A DNA stretch of 64,000 nucleotides from assembly GCA_023392595.1 (NCBI GenBank), contig JAEVYU010000085.1:71242-135241 (forward strand), in the 5' to 3' direction. This DNA is from Bacillota bacterium (GTDB lineage: Bacteria; Bacillota; UBA4882; UBA8346). Below the pieces are notes generated by a model that saw nothing but the letters and a program-made list of their open reading frames with translations, was not told where the DNA came from and searched no databases. Position numbers and translations under genes: made by a program. Below, in pieces: positions 1-8,457 of this stretch; positions within the stretch are counted from its first letter, which is position 1; the number at the start of each line of letters is the position of its first letter.

Positions 1-67
1 CCTCTTCATTTACAAGGGTATCCACCCCCTTGCAGATCACTCGCATCTGCTCTTTTGGTGTTACCAT
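1..67 (-). CDS. tyrS: Tyrosyl-tRNA synthetase, N-terminus (cut by window edge)
   Basis: Only the first 22 codons are inside the window. They read M-V-T-P-K-E-Q-M-R-V-I-C-K-G-V-D and on, resembling the start of type-2 bacterial tyrosyl-tRNA synthetases (M-x-P-E-E-Q-L-x-x-I-K-R-G). The ATG at 67-65 has an AGGAGGG ribosome site six bases upstream (74-80). The leader immediately upstream is a T-box with a UAC (Tyr) specifier, which independently supports the assignment. The enzyme charges tRNA-Tyr. The match of such a short peptide is from memory; the T-box is the stronger argument. Confidence 0.75.
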   Translation of the reverse strand, partial: MVTPKEQMRVICKGVDTLVNEE

Positions 68-129
68 GTCATGCCCTCCTAATATTATTTCTTAACATCA
101 GCAAGGTCTATAAGAAGGTAAAAGCCGAC

Positions 130-445
130 AATAAAAAAACCCGTCCCTTTTCGCAAAAGGACGAGTTTCCATTCGTGTTACCACCTTAAATTTATAAGCA
201 ATTTACATTGCCTACCTTATCAAGTACGTCATCTCATGATGAGATACTTTAGCACGATAACGGGTGCAGGTTCACGTCGCAGCCTACTGGGTATGGGTAT
301 ATCCGTTTGGTGCGAAGCTCCAAGATGTATTCACAATCGCTAACCATGCACCTCTCATCATCCGGTAACTTTCTGTCTGGTATACGGATTGCTACTATTT
401 CTTTTCACAGCTTTTATTTCTTATACTCCGAAATGCGTAATCCGC
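130..445 (-). promoter_or_regulatory. T-box leader (tyrosine specifier)
   Basis: The complement of 172-187 reads AAGGTGGTAACACGAA, a near-consensus T-box. It is followed by a terminator hairpin and upstream by a long structured Stem I region. In the probable specifier loop the minus strand reads GTGAATACATC, putting a UAC codon at 329-327. Uncharged tRNA-Tyr should pair with UAC and, through its NCCA end, with the T-box bulge, stabilising the antiterminator so that tyrS is read. The 5' boundary is approximate; the T-box and terminator are certain. Confidence 0.9.
134..163 (-). terminator. Intrinsic terminator of the T-box leader
   Basis: On the minus strand a hairpin CGTCCTTTTGCGAAAAGGGACG is followed by a run of T (complement of 134-140). 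It competes with the antiterminator formed by the T-box sequence just upstream, as expected for a T-box riboswitch. Confidence 0.85.
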
Positions 446-479
446 AAATCTTCGTTATGCAGATATTAAATTAACAATC

Positions 480-508
480 ATTATAGTTGATAGTCTACAG
501 AAAGTCAA
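480..508 (-). promoter_or_regulatory. Sigma-A promoter for the tyrS leader
   Basis: On the minus strand there is TTGACT (508-503), a 17-base spacer and TATAAT (485-480), an almost perfect vegetative promoter. It lies just upstream of the T-box Stem I, so it should start the tyrS transcript near position 472. Confidence 0.85.
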
Positions 509-544
509 ACGGTTTGTTTACCCAAAGTGAATGGAGGTAGTTCA

Positions 545-685
545 ATGATCAAAATATTTGATGAAATATATCAAAAGTTGGCGGATTTTATTGATTTCAT
601 TGGCGATTTATGGTATTTTATAACGATATTGATCGGGGGGAGGTATGGATATGAAATTGGAGCGCTATATGAAGATAGCCATTGA
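545..685 (+). CDS. Possible 46-residue small protein
   Basis: An ATG at 545 follows a GGAGG at 533-537 at good spacing and opens a 46-codon frame. It begins M-I-K-I-F-D-E-I-Y-Q and has a hydrophobic middle (roughly residues 14-32) that could cross a membrane. It runs about 35 bases into the next gene in another frame, so the two could be translationally coupled. No family is recognised. It could equally be a short leader peptide. The ribosome site is the main support. Confidence 0.3.
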   Translation: MIKIFDEIYQKLADFIDFIGDLWYFITILIGGRYGYEIGALYEDSH

Positions 686-1140
686 GGCGGAAATTAAAAA
701 TCTCCGGAATGCCGATGATAAGATACTCAATGAACTCAACGGTAATTCCGTCCGCCGTAGAACCCAATGGTTTCAAGAAAATAAAGGCGACTTTGATTTT
801 ATTACCGATGATTTACTTTATTCCGCTTACCGGTTGTTATTGGAGCGGTTTCATATTACTCCAAATGAAGCACCGGTCATTAAAAAAACGGATCAGGAGA
901 TTGTTTTTCATTCCATGAATTTTTGTCCTACTTTGGAGGCATGCAAAATATTGGGGCTTGATACCAAGATATATATGCAAAAGGCTAAATGAAACTTCAA
1001 CGGATGCGCTGCTAAAACAAATCGACGGCCGGCTAAAATTTACGAGAAATTATGATAAACTCAGGCCCTATACGGAATACTGCGAAGAAATGATTTATCT
1101 ATCCAAAAACCAAGCAACCGCAAAACCCGGCAATCATTAA
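651..1140 (+). pseudogene. Conserved hypothetical gene split by a +1 frameshift
   Basis: The first frame runs from ATG 651 (SD GGGGAGG at 635-641; an in-frame ATG at 645 is too close to it) and stops at 992. A second frame, entered without its own start, continues from about 966 to 1140 with a protein-like sequence (R-Y-I-C-K-R-L-N-E, then R-N-Y-D-K-L-R-P-Y-T-E-Y-C-E-E-M). Joining them at about 966-970 gives one acidic/basic soluble protein of about 160 residues with a Cys-rich CPTLEAC stretch before the junction. The order suggests one gene with one inserted base. No function is recognised. A sequencing error is possible. Confidence 0.5.
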
Positions 1141-1312
1141 AACGAAGGGTGAATCCGCTACGTTATTGGGCACGCTCGCCAAAATGAAAACCGGATCTCT
1201 GCGATCTGCGCAGAAATCCGGTCGATTGATATAAGGACAACTTTTAAAATTTATGCTCTTACAATAAGCAACTCTCACCAAACCATAGGGTTGCTTTTCT
1301 GATCAGTCTTTT

Positions 1313-3502
1313 TTATTCTGCGGTTTCGTATTTCGTAGACAGCTTTGTTTTTAACGTTTGAATCTGTTCAGCCTTCATGCCGCCGGAAAGGAGATATTTC
1401 TCCGCGGCTTCCGCCAGATTAGCCTTATCCAAATCATTGGTTCCCGTAACGAACTTGAGCATTGCCAGTACATCCTCGGCAATCACTGCGTACTTGTCGG
1501 TGCCTTTTTGAACGCCATAATAATTGATATAGCTTTGCATATAATCTTCAACGATCTCATTCTTGGATGCGCCCATTAACGCTTCCAGCAATGCCGCAAA
1601 AAACCCCGCCCGATCCTTCCCTTCCGTGCAGTGGAAAAGATAGGGCCCTTGATTCTCCGCCATAAACACCAGGCCCTTGACAATACTGGCCTTAAATTCT
1701 TTGCCGGTATAGGCCAGGCCCATATTCAAACATAACACCCGGTTGTTCTGAAAGAGTTCCGCATAGCTTGGGGAGGTAAAATCCTTGGCCCCCATATAAG
1801 TCTTGATATTCTCGGTTGAATCGGCCAGATTGACCACAGTATTGACTTTCGCTTTCTTCAGAAAGCCATCCGCATAGGAAGCACGGCCCAGTTCGTTATT
1901 AATCGGGCTTGAACTGCGGTAAAGCGCGCCTTTTGCAATCTTACCCAGTGCAATATTGCGGAAATTGGCAAAGACCTCATCCGATGAATAATCGGCCCGG
2001 TTATTGGTGCGCTTTAACTTCCGAATCTCATACTGCGTAAGATAGCCGCTGCGGGCGGTCAGCATAATCGTAACTTTACTACCCACTTGGACGTGGGCAA
2101 TCTCACTGAGCTTTCCATAGTTGATACACACTGCGATATTGGTTTGTCCCGGATAAGCGCGAACCAGCGGTTTACCGGCATCTACATAGTAACCGTCCAA
2201 AAACGGCGCCTCCAGCACAAAACCGTTATCAAAGACGGCTGTTACCATATCTCCCGGTTTAAAGCCCAATTTGTAAAAGTCTTCAATGGAAATTTCCGTT
2301 ACGGCATGACCGTATTTTTCGATCTCCGTCACTTTACCCGATACGTTTGGAGTTTTGTAAACGGAATCCACGGCAAGCTTTTTTTTAAGGGCTTTAATCT
2401 CACCGGAAGTCAACCCGTATTTTTTCAGATATTTCTCGCTTGCTGCCGCCAGATCCGCTTTGGAAATGTCAGTTCCCTTGGGATACCCGCAAACAACCGT
2501 GGTTAATGAAGTCACGATATTACTGTTGGCGATGGAGGTATACTGGTCGCTCCCTTTTTTAACTCCGTAATAATTCTCATAGGTGGTCATATAGTCGGAA
2601 ACGACTTCGTCGAGCCTGGCCCCCATCAGAGATTCCAATACGGCGCTTACAAAGCCTGCCCGGTCTTTGCCCTCCGTGCAATGGATCAGATAAGGTCCCT
2701 TGTTTCGACTTAGGAAACGGAGCCCTGCGGCCAGTTTTTTCCCGAAGTCGGCGCCTGCAATATCAACATCCATATCTACAGCTTTAACTTTGCCTTGATC
2801 ATAGAGCGCCTTGTAATAGCCTGAAGTAAACTCCTTGGATCCGATATAGCCTTTGATTTCTTCATCGGAGTCGGCTAAATTGAGCACTGTTGCAACTCCG
2901 GCGGCCTTAGCCAATGCATCGGCATAGGCGGCACGGCCCAATTCATTATTTGCCGGGCTGCTGCTTCTGTATAAAACAGCAGGGTTTATCCCTGTTGTTG
3001 TAATGCTGCGGAAATTGGCGAATATCGAATCGGTCGCATAATCAGAGCGGACATTGGTCCGTTTCAACTGACGAAGCTGATACTCGGAAAGGTATCCTCC
3101 CTTTTCCGCCAGGGAGAATGTTACCTTATCCCCCGCTTTGACATTATATTTGGCGGAAAAGTTCCCCATGTTGATGGCCACCACCAGTAAATCATTGGTC
3201 CGGTCATCCCGTACTACAAGGCTTCCCGTATCGACATCACTATAAGAGGTACAAAAAGGGATTTTCAGTACATTGCCGTCCGCCGTGACGTTGAGGATAT
3301 CACCCAAATGATAACCGGCATCATAAAGAGCCTTTGGTTTAATATCCATCGTAAGGTTGCCGTATTTTTGCACCTCGGCAACAGTTCCCGCGACACCGGC
3401 ATAACTGTCTGCCGCCTCGGCCTTCCCTGTCATCGGCAGTGAAAATGCCATCAGCATCATTACCGTCAAAAACAGTGAAACAATTCTCTTTACCTGTTTC
3501 AT
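1313..3502 (-). CDS. Exported tandem double tyrosine phosphatase
   Basis: The 729-residue product starts with a signal peptide (about 1-30, cleavage near A-E-A/A-D) and then has two very similar copies of one ~350-residue unit. Each unit has a beta-rich N-terminal part (about 120 residues, with G-Y-L-S/T-x-Y) and a Y_phosphatase3-like domain with L-Y-R-S-S-S-P and the P-loop HCTEGKDRAGF. The catalytic cysteines fall near residues 275 and 625, and both sites keep Cys and Arg, so both may be active. Secreted tyrosine or dual-specificity/inositol phosphatase activity is inferred from the C-x5-R loop. ATG 3502 is chosen because AAGGAG at 3515-3510 fits it; the upstream in-frame start lacks a site. 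It is monocistronic on the minus strand. Confidence 0.85.
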   Translation of the reverse strand: MKQVKRIVSLFLTVMMLMAFSLPMTGKAEAADSYAGVAGTVAEVQKYGNLTMDIKPKALYDAGYHLGDILNVTADGNVLKIPFCTSYSDVDTGSLVVRDDRTNDLLVVAINMGNFSAKYNVKAGDKVTFSLAEKGGYLSEYQLRQLKRTNVRSDYATDSIFANFRSITTTGINPAVLYRSSSPANNELGRAAYADALAKAAGVATVLNLADSDEEIKGYIGSKEFTSGYYKALYDQGKVKAVDMDVDIAGADFGKKLAAGLRFLSRNKGPYLIHCTEGKDRAGFVSAVLESLMGARLDEVVSDYMTTYENYYGVKKGSDQYTSIANSNIVTSLTTVVCGYPKGTDISKADLAAASEKYLKKYGLTSGEIKALKKKLAVDSVYKTPNVSGKVTEIEKYGHAVTEISIEDFYKLGFKPGDMVTAVFDNGFVLEAPFLDGYYVDAGKPLVRAYPGQTNIAVCINYGKLSEIAHVQVGSKVTIMLTARSGYLTQYEIRKLKRTNNRADYSSDEVFANFRNIALGKIAKGALYRSSSPINNELGRASYADGFLKKAKVNTVVNLADSTENIKTYMGAKDFTSPSYAELFQNNRVLCLNMGLAYTGKEFKASIVKGLVFMAENQGPYLFHCTEGKDRAGFFAALLEALMGASKNEIVEDYMQSYINYYGVQKGTDKYAVIAEDVLAMLKFVTGTNDLDKANLAEAAEKYLLSGGMKAEQIQTLKTKLSTKYETAE

Positions 3503-3535
3503 ATTTTTTCTCCTTATCATTGATAGATTGGAGTT

Positions 3536-3644
3536 CTAGTAAAACGTTCTGTAAATAATTACTCAATGATTGTGAACGTTTTACTTAAGTAGAGCGTATC
3601 TTCCCCATTTCTGATTGCCATTTATTTATGATACGCTCTACTAG
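3536..3644 (+). repeat. Dispersed two-hairpin element, copy A
   Basis: About 109 bp bounded by CTAGTA...TACTAG. It holds two dyads: AGTAAAACGTTC (3538-3549) pairing with GAACGTTTTACT (3574-3585), and AGTAGAGCGTATC (3588-3600) pairing with GATACGCTCTACT (3630-3642). The reverse complement of 9241-9346 matches it closely over its whole length. It lies just upstream of the double phosphatase. It is non-coding and resembles a small non-autonomous or REP-like element. Confidence 0.8.
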
Positions 3645-3814
3645 TCCACAAAAACCTCCGCTTTAGTGGAATTTCCCTCCGTTTTGTAACAGCCTGTCCA
3701 TAAAATAGAAATGTTCGCTGTTTTGCCGTGTTTTCCTGCCGTAATCGAACGATATCATCGGAAAAGAACAGGCCGTTTCCGGAGAAACAAAAAAACGGTA
3801 TAGAAACAGCGCCA

Positions 3815-4459
3815 TCACTCTTTCGGATAACCTAGCGGCATTACAAATAAAGGCATTTCATCCTTTGATAAATTCAACCCGGCAACAATCTCTTCCCTCT
3901 TAATCCCCGCAACAATACGGGTTCCCAACTTCAAAGCCCCGACCATCAAGTAAACATTTTCGCCAATACATCCGGCGGTGGCGTAAGCAAAGTTGATCCC
4001 TTCCCCGCGCTTGACGAAAGCCGGATATTCATCTAACTTGGCCGTAAACAGCAGCACATAGAAAGCGGTCCCGACATCAGCCTGACCTACCTGACTTTTT
4101 AGTTTCTTCTCTGAAAAAAATTTCAACAATTGTTTCTCGGGTAGATAGAGATAAGTCCCCTCGTCGGCCAACACATAAATGGTTACCAAATACTTTCTCA
4201 GCGCAGCCGGAGCGGTCCGCCCTCCATCAGCCCGGTTTATTCCGTTCGCCGCCCAGAGGACTGTCGAAAGATCCCCCAGTGAAACCTCTTTTGCTGCAAA
4301 ACCACGGGTAGATTGCCGCATTTTGAAAGCAGCCAACAAATCAACACCCGTCCCCAGCTTTGGCGCAGCGAGAGGGATATCCTTACTCCCGCCAAGAGCA
4401 ACAGACCCTGTCACCCATATTAGCAACACCGCGAGGGATAAAAAGATTCCTTTTCTCAT
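3815..4459 (-). CDS. Exported nitroreductase/SagB-like protein
   Basis: The 214-residue protein begins with a signal peptide (M-R-K-G then a hydrophobic stretch to about residue 22). The rest resembles the SagB-type nitroreductase fold: an R-Q-S-T-R-G-F segment early, L-W-A-A-N-G-I-N then G-G-R-T-A-P, and a C-terminal G-A-L-K-L-G-T-R segment. Relatives are FMN-dependent oxidoreductases. An exported version is unusual because FMN would have to be available outside the cytoplasm. The start at 4459 follows an AAAGGAAA site at rather long spacing. Its neighbours are other exported proteins on the same strand, but gaps of 150-300 bases argue against a tight operon. Substrate unknown. Confidence 0.75.
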   Translation of the reverse strand: MRKGIFLSLAVLLIWVTGSVALGGSKDIPLAAPKLGTGVDLLAAFKMRQSTRGFAAKEVSLGDLSTVLWAANGINRADGGRTAPAALRKYLVTIYVLADEGTYLYLPEKQLLKFFSEKKLKSQVGQADVGTAFYVLLFTAKLDEYPAFVKRGEGINFAYATAGCIGENVYLMVGALKLGTRIVAGIKREEIVAGLNLSKDEMPLFVMPLGYPKE

Positions 4460-4606
4460 AATATAAAATTTCCTTTCGTTTTAGATTTTTATCGATATTG
4501 TGCGGTTACTTCCATCTAAAAAGGCTTATAAAACCGGCTTCTTAGGGGAAGCTCTCTAGCGTTTTGGTTCTTAATCTCAAAAAGGTTAAGGCCCTAGGCG
4601 GTAAGC

Positions 4607-5596
4607 TCACAGCTTCCCATACATCCTCAGCAAATTTTGCCTGAACTTTTGGATTTCCGCAAAATGCGCATTCCCGGTTTCCTTATTAATCCGGTCAAGA
4701 TTTTCTTTGATATCCGGATAGTTTTCGACTTTTAAGTCCCGGTAATCAAAACCCGGAATGGCGACGGATTCAATATCCACCAACACCTGCGGCACATAAA
4801 GGCAATAACTTTGAAGAGGTACCAGAACGCAATACCGTTCCCAATCGGAGCCCTTTTCCGGATATTTCATTTGGGTTAAGAGTTTTTGGCCGACTTCCGC
4901 CACTTGTTTGATTTTTTCTTTTTTCGGAATCTCTTGATGGGTGATGTCTAACAAACGATAAATCAACTCCATATCGACGGATTTAAAACTCAAAGAAAAC
5001 GAAGCCAAATTATCCTTTGCCAAACTATTCATCATATACGATTCATACTTGGTAAGGGTGAACATGTTGGGACTTAAAATATCCCGGATAAATACCGATT
5101 CAATATATGCCGCATCCATCTCATAGAGATATTTCTCCAACAAATTGGTCTCCCCGTTTTGAAAAGCAGCGGGGTTTGAAAAAAAGTCATTCACGTGAGC
5201 AATCTCATGCATCAAGGCTGAATAAAAAATGGAAGGATGGCCCTGGCGGTAAACCTTTAAAAAATGAGGGCTAATCAGGATGGCCGGAAATCCGGTTTGA
5301 AGATATTTCGAAGTAAAACCCATTCCTTCATAGATATCCTGACCTAAGGTGTAATCCACGACAATGCTTAATTCACCGGAATTGATTTTTTGATAATACA
5401 AAACGCAGCGGTTGGTAATGTCTTTATTCTTTCCGAGGTTATTAAAAATCAACTTGTCAAAGTTCGCCAATATCGCGCTCACTTCTTGTTGTTCCCGGTC
5501 TTCTTTGGTGCCGGCGGCTGCAAGAGGGGTGGTTACTGTCAATGTCATCAGCAAAATGATGGGATAAAAATGATGTTTTAATATTTTTCGAAACAT
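4607..5596 (-). CDS. Exported HExxH protein, possible zinc peptidase
   Basis: A 329-residue protein with an N-terminal signal peptide (hydrophobic stretch about residues 10-27, ending L-A-A-A-G). Near residue 130 it has A-L-M-H-E-I-A-H-V-N-D, an HExxH motif typical of zinc metallopeptidases. A downstream Glu/Asp-rich segment (Y-L-Y-E-M-D-A-A-Y-I-E) could give the third ligand. No further domain is recognised. Start ATG 5596 is preceded by GGAGA. Location outside the cytoplasm is inferred from the signal peptide. Peptidase activity is a motif-based guess, and a non-catalytic role is possible. Confidence 0.65.
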   Translation of the reverse strand: MFRKILKHHFYPIILLMTLTVTTPLAAAGTKEDREQQEVSAILANFDKLIFNNLGKNKDITNRCVLYYQKINSGELSIVVDYTLGQDIYEGMGFTSKYLQTGFPAILISPHFLKVYRQGHPSIFYSALMHEIAHVNDFFSNPAAFQNGETNLLEKYLYEMDAAYIESVFIRDILSPNMFTLTKYESYMMNSLAKDNLASFSLSFKSVDMELIYRLLDITHQEIPKKEKIKQVAEVGQKLLTQMKYPEKGSDWERYCVLVPLQSYCLYVPQVLVDIESVAIPGFDYRDLKVENYPDIKENLDRINKETGNAHFAEIQKFRQNLLRMYGKL

Positions 5597-5689
5597 CTAT
5601 CCATTCTCCGATTCATCATATTATCATGCACCAATTCATAATTAAATTCCATCCCTACCTGTTTTTTCCTGCATCCGCTGAAAATATTC

Positions 5690-6079
5690 CCTGCCGGACC
5701 TTCTAAGGTCAACATCGAAAAAGTAGCCCCCGCAGGCGATGCGTACCCCGGCGTTAAAAACCTCCGGCTGGAAACCAATCCGGAAGTAAGCGCCTATGAC
5801 GGCTTAATCTTTGCCGCCCCGGTCTGGGCCTTTGCCCTTTCACCGGTTATGGCCGCCTATCTTTCGGGAATTCCATCATTAAAAGGCAAAACAATTGCCG
5901 CTTTTGTAACCATGAGCTTTCCTTTCGCCTGGCTGGGCGGCAACCGCTCCCTCAGACAACTGAAAGAAAGCTGTGAAGCCAAAGGGGGAACCGTAATGGC
6001 CGCCGAGGTACTGACCCGTTCGGCCCAGGATCAAAAAATGGTTGGCGATACGGTGGAAAAATTGAGCGGAGTGTTTTGA
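5690..6079 (+). pseudogene. Flavodoxin-like gene remnant lacking its 5' part
   Basis: The open frame ending at 6079 reads through a flavodoxin core: Y-D-G-L-I-F-A-A-P-V-W-A-F-A, then P-S-L-K-G-K-T-I-A-A-F-V-T and a C-terminal helix. This is the FMN-ring-binding half of the fold. The N-terminal phosphate-binding loop (S/T-x-T-G-x-T) is missing. The frame stays open upstream to a stop at 5639-5641 without any ATG and with no family-like sequence before about 5690. An internal ATG at 5849 would give only 76 residues and would lack the binding loops. It is best read as a truncated relic. Confidence 0.65.
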
Positions 6080-6190
6080 TTGATAAACTAAGGGGCAGAG
6101 TGAGTCACTTTTGACTGAACCAAGAACTCTGTGAATGAATGTTATGTTCTCCACGATAAAAATGATGGTCCGGCTAAGTTCCCCCGGAGC

Positions 6191-8041
6191 TTAGCCTCTA
6201 TTTACCTTTTTTTCAGACCCATTCACCAGCTTCGACAGCTCTGACACGATCTGATTCATATTGATGGCTTGAGCGCTTAACTCTTCAGCCGCTGACGCAC
6301 TTTCCTCGGCGCTGGCCGCATTTTGCTGGGTAACGGATTCGATTTGCTGCACTGCCCGATTGACCTGCTCAACCCCTTGCACTTGTTCCTGGCTGGCAGC
6401 CGATATTTCAGCCAGAAATTCGTAAACTTTTTTGGTATTATCGGTGATTTCGGCCAATGATTGCCGAACCTTCCCGGCTACTTCAACTCCCTTAACAGAC
6501 AACTCAATATTGGACTCAATGATACCGGTAGTTTCCTTAGCCGCCGCTGCGCAACGCCCCGCTAAGTTTCTTACTTCCTCCGCGACTACCGCAAACCCCA
6601 TCCCCGATTCTCCGGCCCGCGCCGCTTCGATCGCGGCGTTTAAAGCTAAAATATTGGTTTGAAAGGCAATATCATCGATTACTTTGACTATTTTGCCGAT
6701 CTGATCGCTGGATTTGTTAATCTCTTGAATAGAATCCATCATTTCCTGCATCTCTGTACTGCCCTTATCGGAAGACTCTGTAGCAAGTTGCGATAATTGA
6801 GCCGCTTGTTTTGTATTCACTGAGTTTTGGTGCAGCATGGATGTGGATTCCTGCAAAGTTGAAGAAGTTTCTTCGATAGCCGATGCTTGCTCGACGCTTC
6901 CTTGAGATAACTGCTGGGCGGATGAGGAAAGCTGCCCCGAAGCAGCCGCGATTTGCGCTGCCCCGTTATTCAGACTCACGATAACATGCGTCAGGGGATT
7001 GGCGATTCTGTTGGTTGCCGCCAAGACAACCAGAGTCAATATACCTAACGTTATGATACTGAAAATGAGGGAAATCCAAATTACTTGACGGACACTGGCC
7101 AAAACCCGGTTTACCGGGGAGTTGGTCACAAATACCCAGGGAGTTGTGGCCTTTCCAAAACGAATTGCCTCAAAAGCCCTATAAACCTTAGTATGTAAAG
7201 TATTTGATGTACTCTTCAGGATCTTAATTTCCCCTGAATTGGATGCGATCACCATTTTCGATCCCTGAATTTCTTCGGCGTTTTCAACCTTTTCCCCCAC
7301 CCTTTCCGGATTAGGATGGGTTACATAGATCAGATTATTAGCTATCAGCGACGCATAACCGGTATCGTAAGGCTTAATCTGGTTAATTTTTTGCAGGAGC
7401 GTATCCATGGCAATATCGATCCCTGCAACTCCTACCACCCGCCCGTTATACTTGATAGGAACCGCCAAACTGGTCAATAAGACCTTTCGCCCGGAGATCT
7501 CATATGAATAAGGATTGATGATGGTTTCTGCTCCGCTATTCCTGGCCAGCAAGTAATAATCTCCCGGACCCTCGGTGGTATAATCAAGCAAAGGTGCTAG
7601 GGTTACATCTCCGGAGATATTCCTGCTCCAATAGGGGATGAACCTTCCCGTGCCGTCATGGCCCGGTTTGTTAATATATTTTATGTCTTGGCCATCCAAG
7701 GCATTTGGTTCCCAACAAGTCCAAACGCATATAAAATTCGAGTTTTCCTCCAGTACCTGTCGTAGCATATGATTCATTACATCGCGGTTCACGCTTTGGG
7801 ATTTTTTGATCCCCTCGAAAAATTCAGCCATGGTCCTTGCAGCCACCAAAGCTTCATTGATAGTCTCCCGAACTTCGTTGCTATAATGGCCGGACATTTC
7901 CTTCGTACTATCCATCGCCTGTTGTGTGGTATTTTGAGCGACATTTATAATGATAATTAAATTAGTGACGATAAAAGCTCCTACAATAACCGAACAAATG
8001 GAAATTAACATTCTGGTTTTTAAATTCAATTTTTGAAACAA
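6191..8041 (-). CDS. Methyl-accepting chemotaxis protein (Cache type)
   Basis: A 616-residue transducer. A first membrane helix (about 10-33) precedes an extracytoplasmic dCache-like sensor (about 40-310, with W-x-C-W-E-P-N and G-V-A-G-I-D-I). A second helix (about 318-340) and a HAMP-like linker follow, then the long helical signalling domain with the hairpin tip I-A-F-Q-T-N-I-L-A-L-N-A-A-I-E-A-A-R. It should sense small ligands outside the membrane and control CheA. The start is TTG 8041; its ribosome site is weak. A sigma-D-like promoter lies about 130 bases upstream. A hairpin (6172-6196) overlaps the stop codon. It is separate from the che cluster at 51-59 kb. Confidence 0.93.
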   Translation of the reverse strand: MFQKLNLKTRMLISICSVIVGAFIVTNLIIIINVAQNTTQQAMDSTKEMSGHYSNEVRETINEALVAARTMAEFFEGIKKSQSVNRDVMNHMLRQVLEENSNFICVWTCWEPNALDGQDIKYINKPGHDGTGRFIPYWSRNISGDVTLAPLLDYTTEGPGDYYLLARNSGAETIINPYSYEISGRKVLLTSLAVPIKYNGRVVGVAGIDIAMDTLLQKINQIKPYDTGYASLIANNLIYVTHPNPERVGEKVENAEEIQGSKMVIASNSGEIKILKSTSNTLHTKVYRAFEAIRFGKATTPWVFVTNSPVNRVLASVRQVIWISLIFSIITLGILTLVVLAATNRIANPLTHVIVSLNNGAAQIAAASGQLSSSAQQLSQGSVEQASAIEETSSTLQESTSMLHQNSVNTKQAAQLSQLATESSDKGSTEMQEMMDSIQEINKSSDQIGKIVKVIDDIAFQTNILALNAAIEAARAGESGMGFAVVAEEVRNLAGRCAAAAKETTGIIESNIELSVKGVEVAGKVRQSLAEITDNTKKVYEFLAEISAASQEQVQGVEQVNRAVQQIESVTQQNAASAEESASAAEELSAQAINMNQIVSELSKLVNGSEKKVNRG

Positions 8042-8457
8042 ATTTTATCCCAGCCCTTCATGAAGATTTTGTTGACATTCCAATTTAATATTACTTATCT
8101 TGATCACAATCCGGGACTCATTCCAATAAAAAAGAAGTTCCAATGGATTTTATTTAAATATTATGTATGAATCGGCTAAAAAGACAATTAGTTTATAGTC
8201 TTTGTTAAATAGACTTCATAATTTAACATTTTCATGTCGATGACATTTTTATCCCCTCTCAACCATTTTTCACAATAATTATTTCTTAAATTTTTTTTAC
8301 CTCTTTCACTAACCCCGAGACAAAATTCTTAATTTATGGTATTATTCCATATTGTAATGAGCTGCGACACCAACTAAACTGATATGGATTATGAAATATT
8401 TATCATTCAATCATAAGTTATTAATTCTCATTCATAGCGAGGTTACCAGTAGCAACG
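8042..8457. other. AT-rich intergenic region between divergent genes
   Basis: No credible gene. It holds the sigma-D-like promoter of the minus-strand MCP, and the promoter for the plus-strand HAD gene must also lie here, though no convincing sigma-A match was found. Confidence 0.6.
8169..8195 (-). promoter_or_regulatory. Sigma-D/sigma-28-like promoter for the MCP
   Basis: On the minus strand TAAA (8195-8192), 15 bases, then GCCGATTC (8176-8169). This matches the TAAA-N15-GCCGATAA motility sigma-factor pattern closely. It lies upstream of a chemoreceptor, the usual kind of target. Confidence 0.65.
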
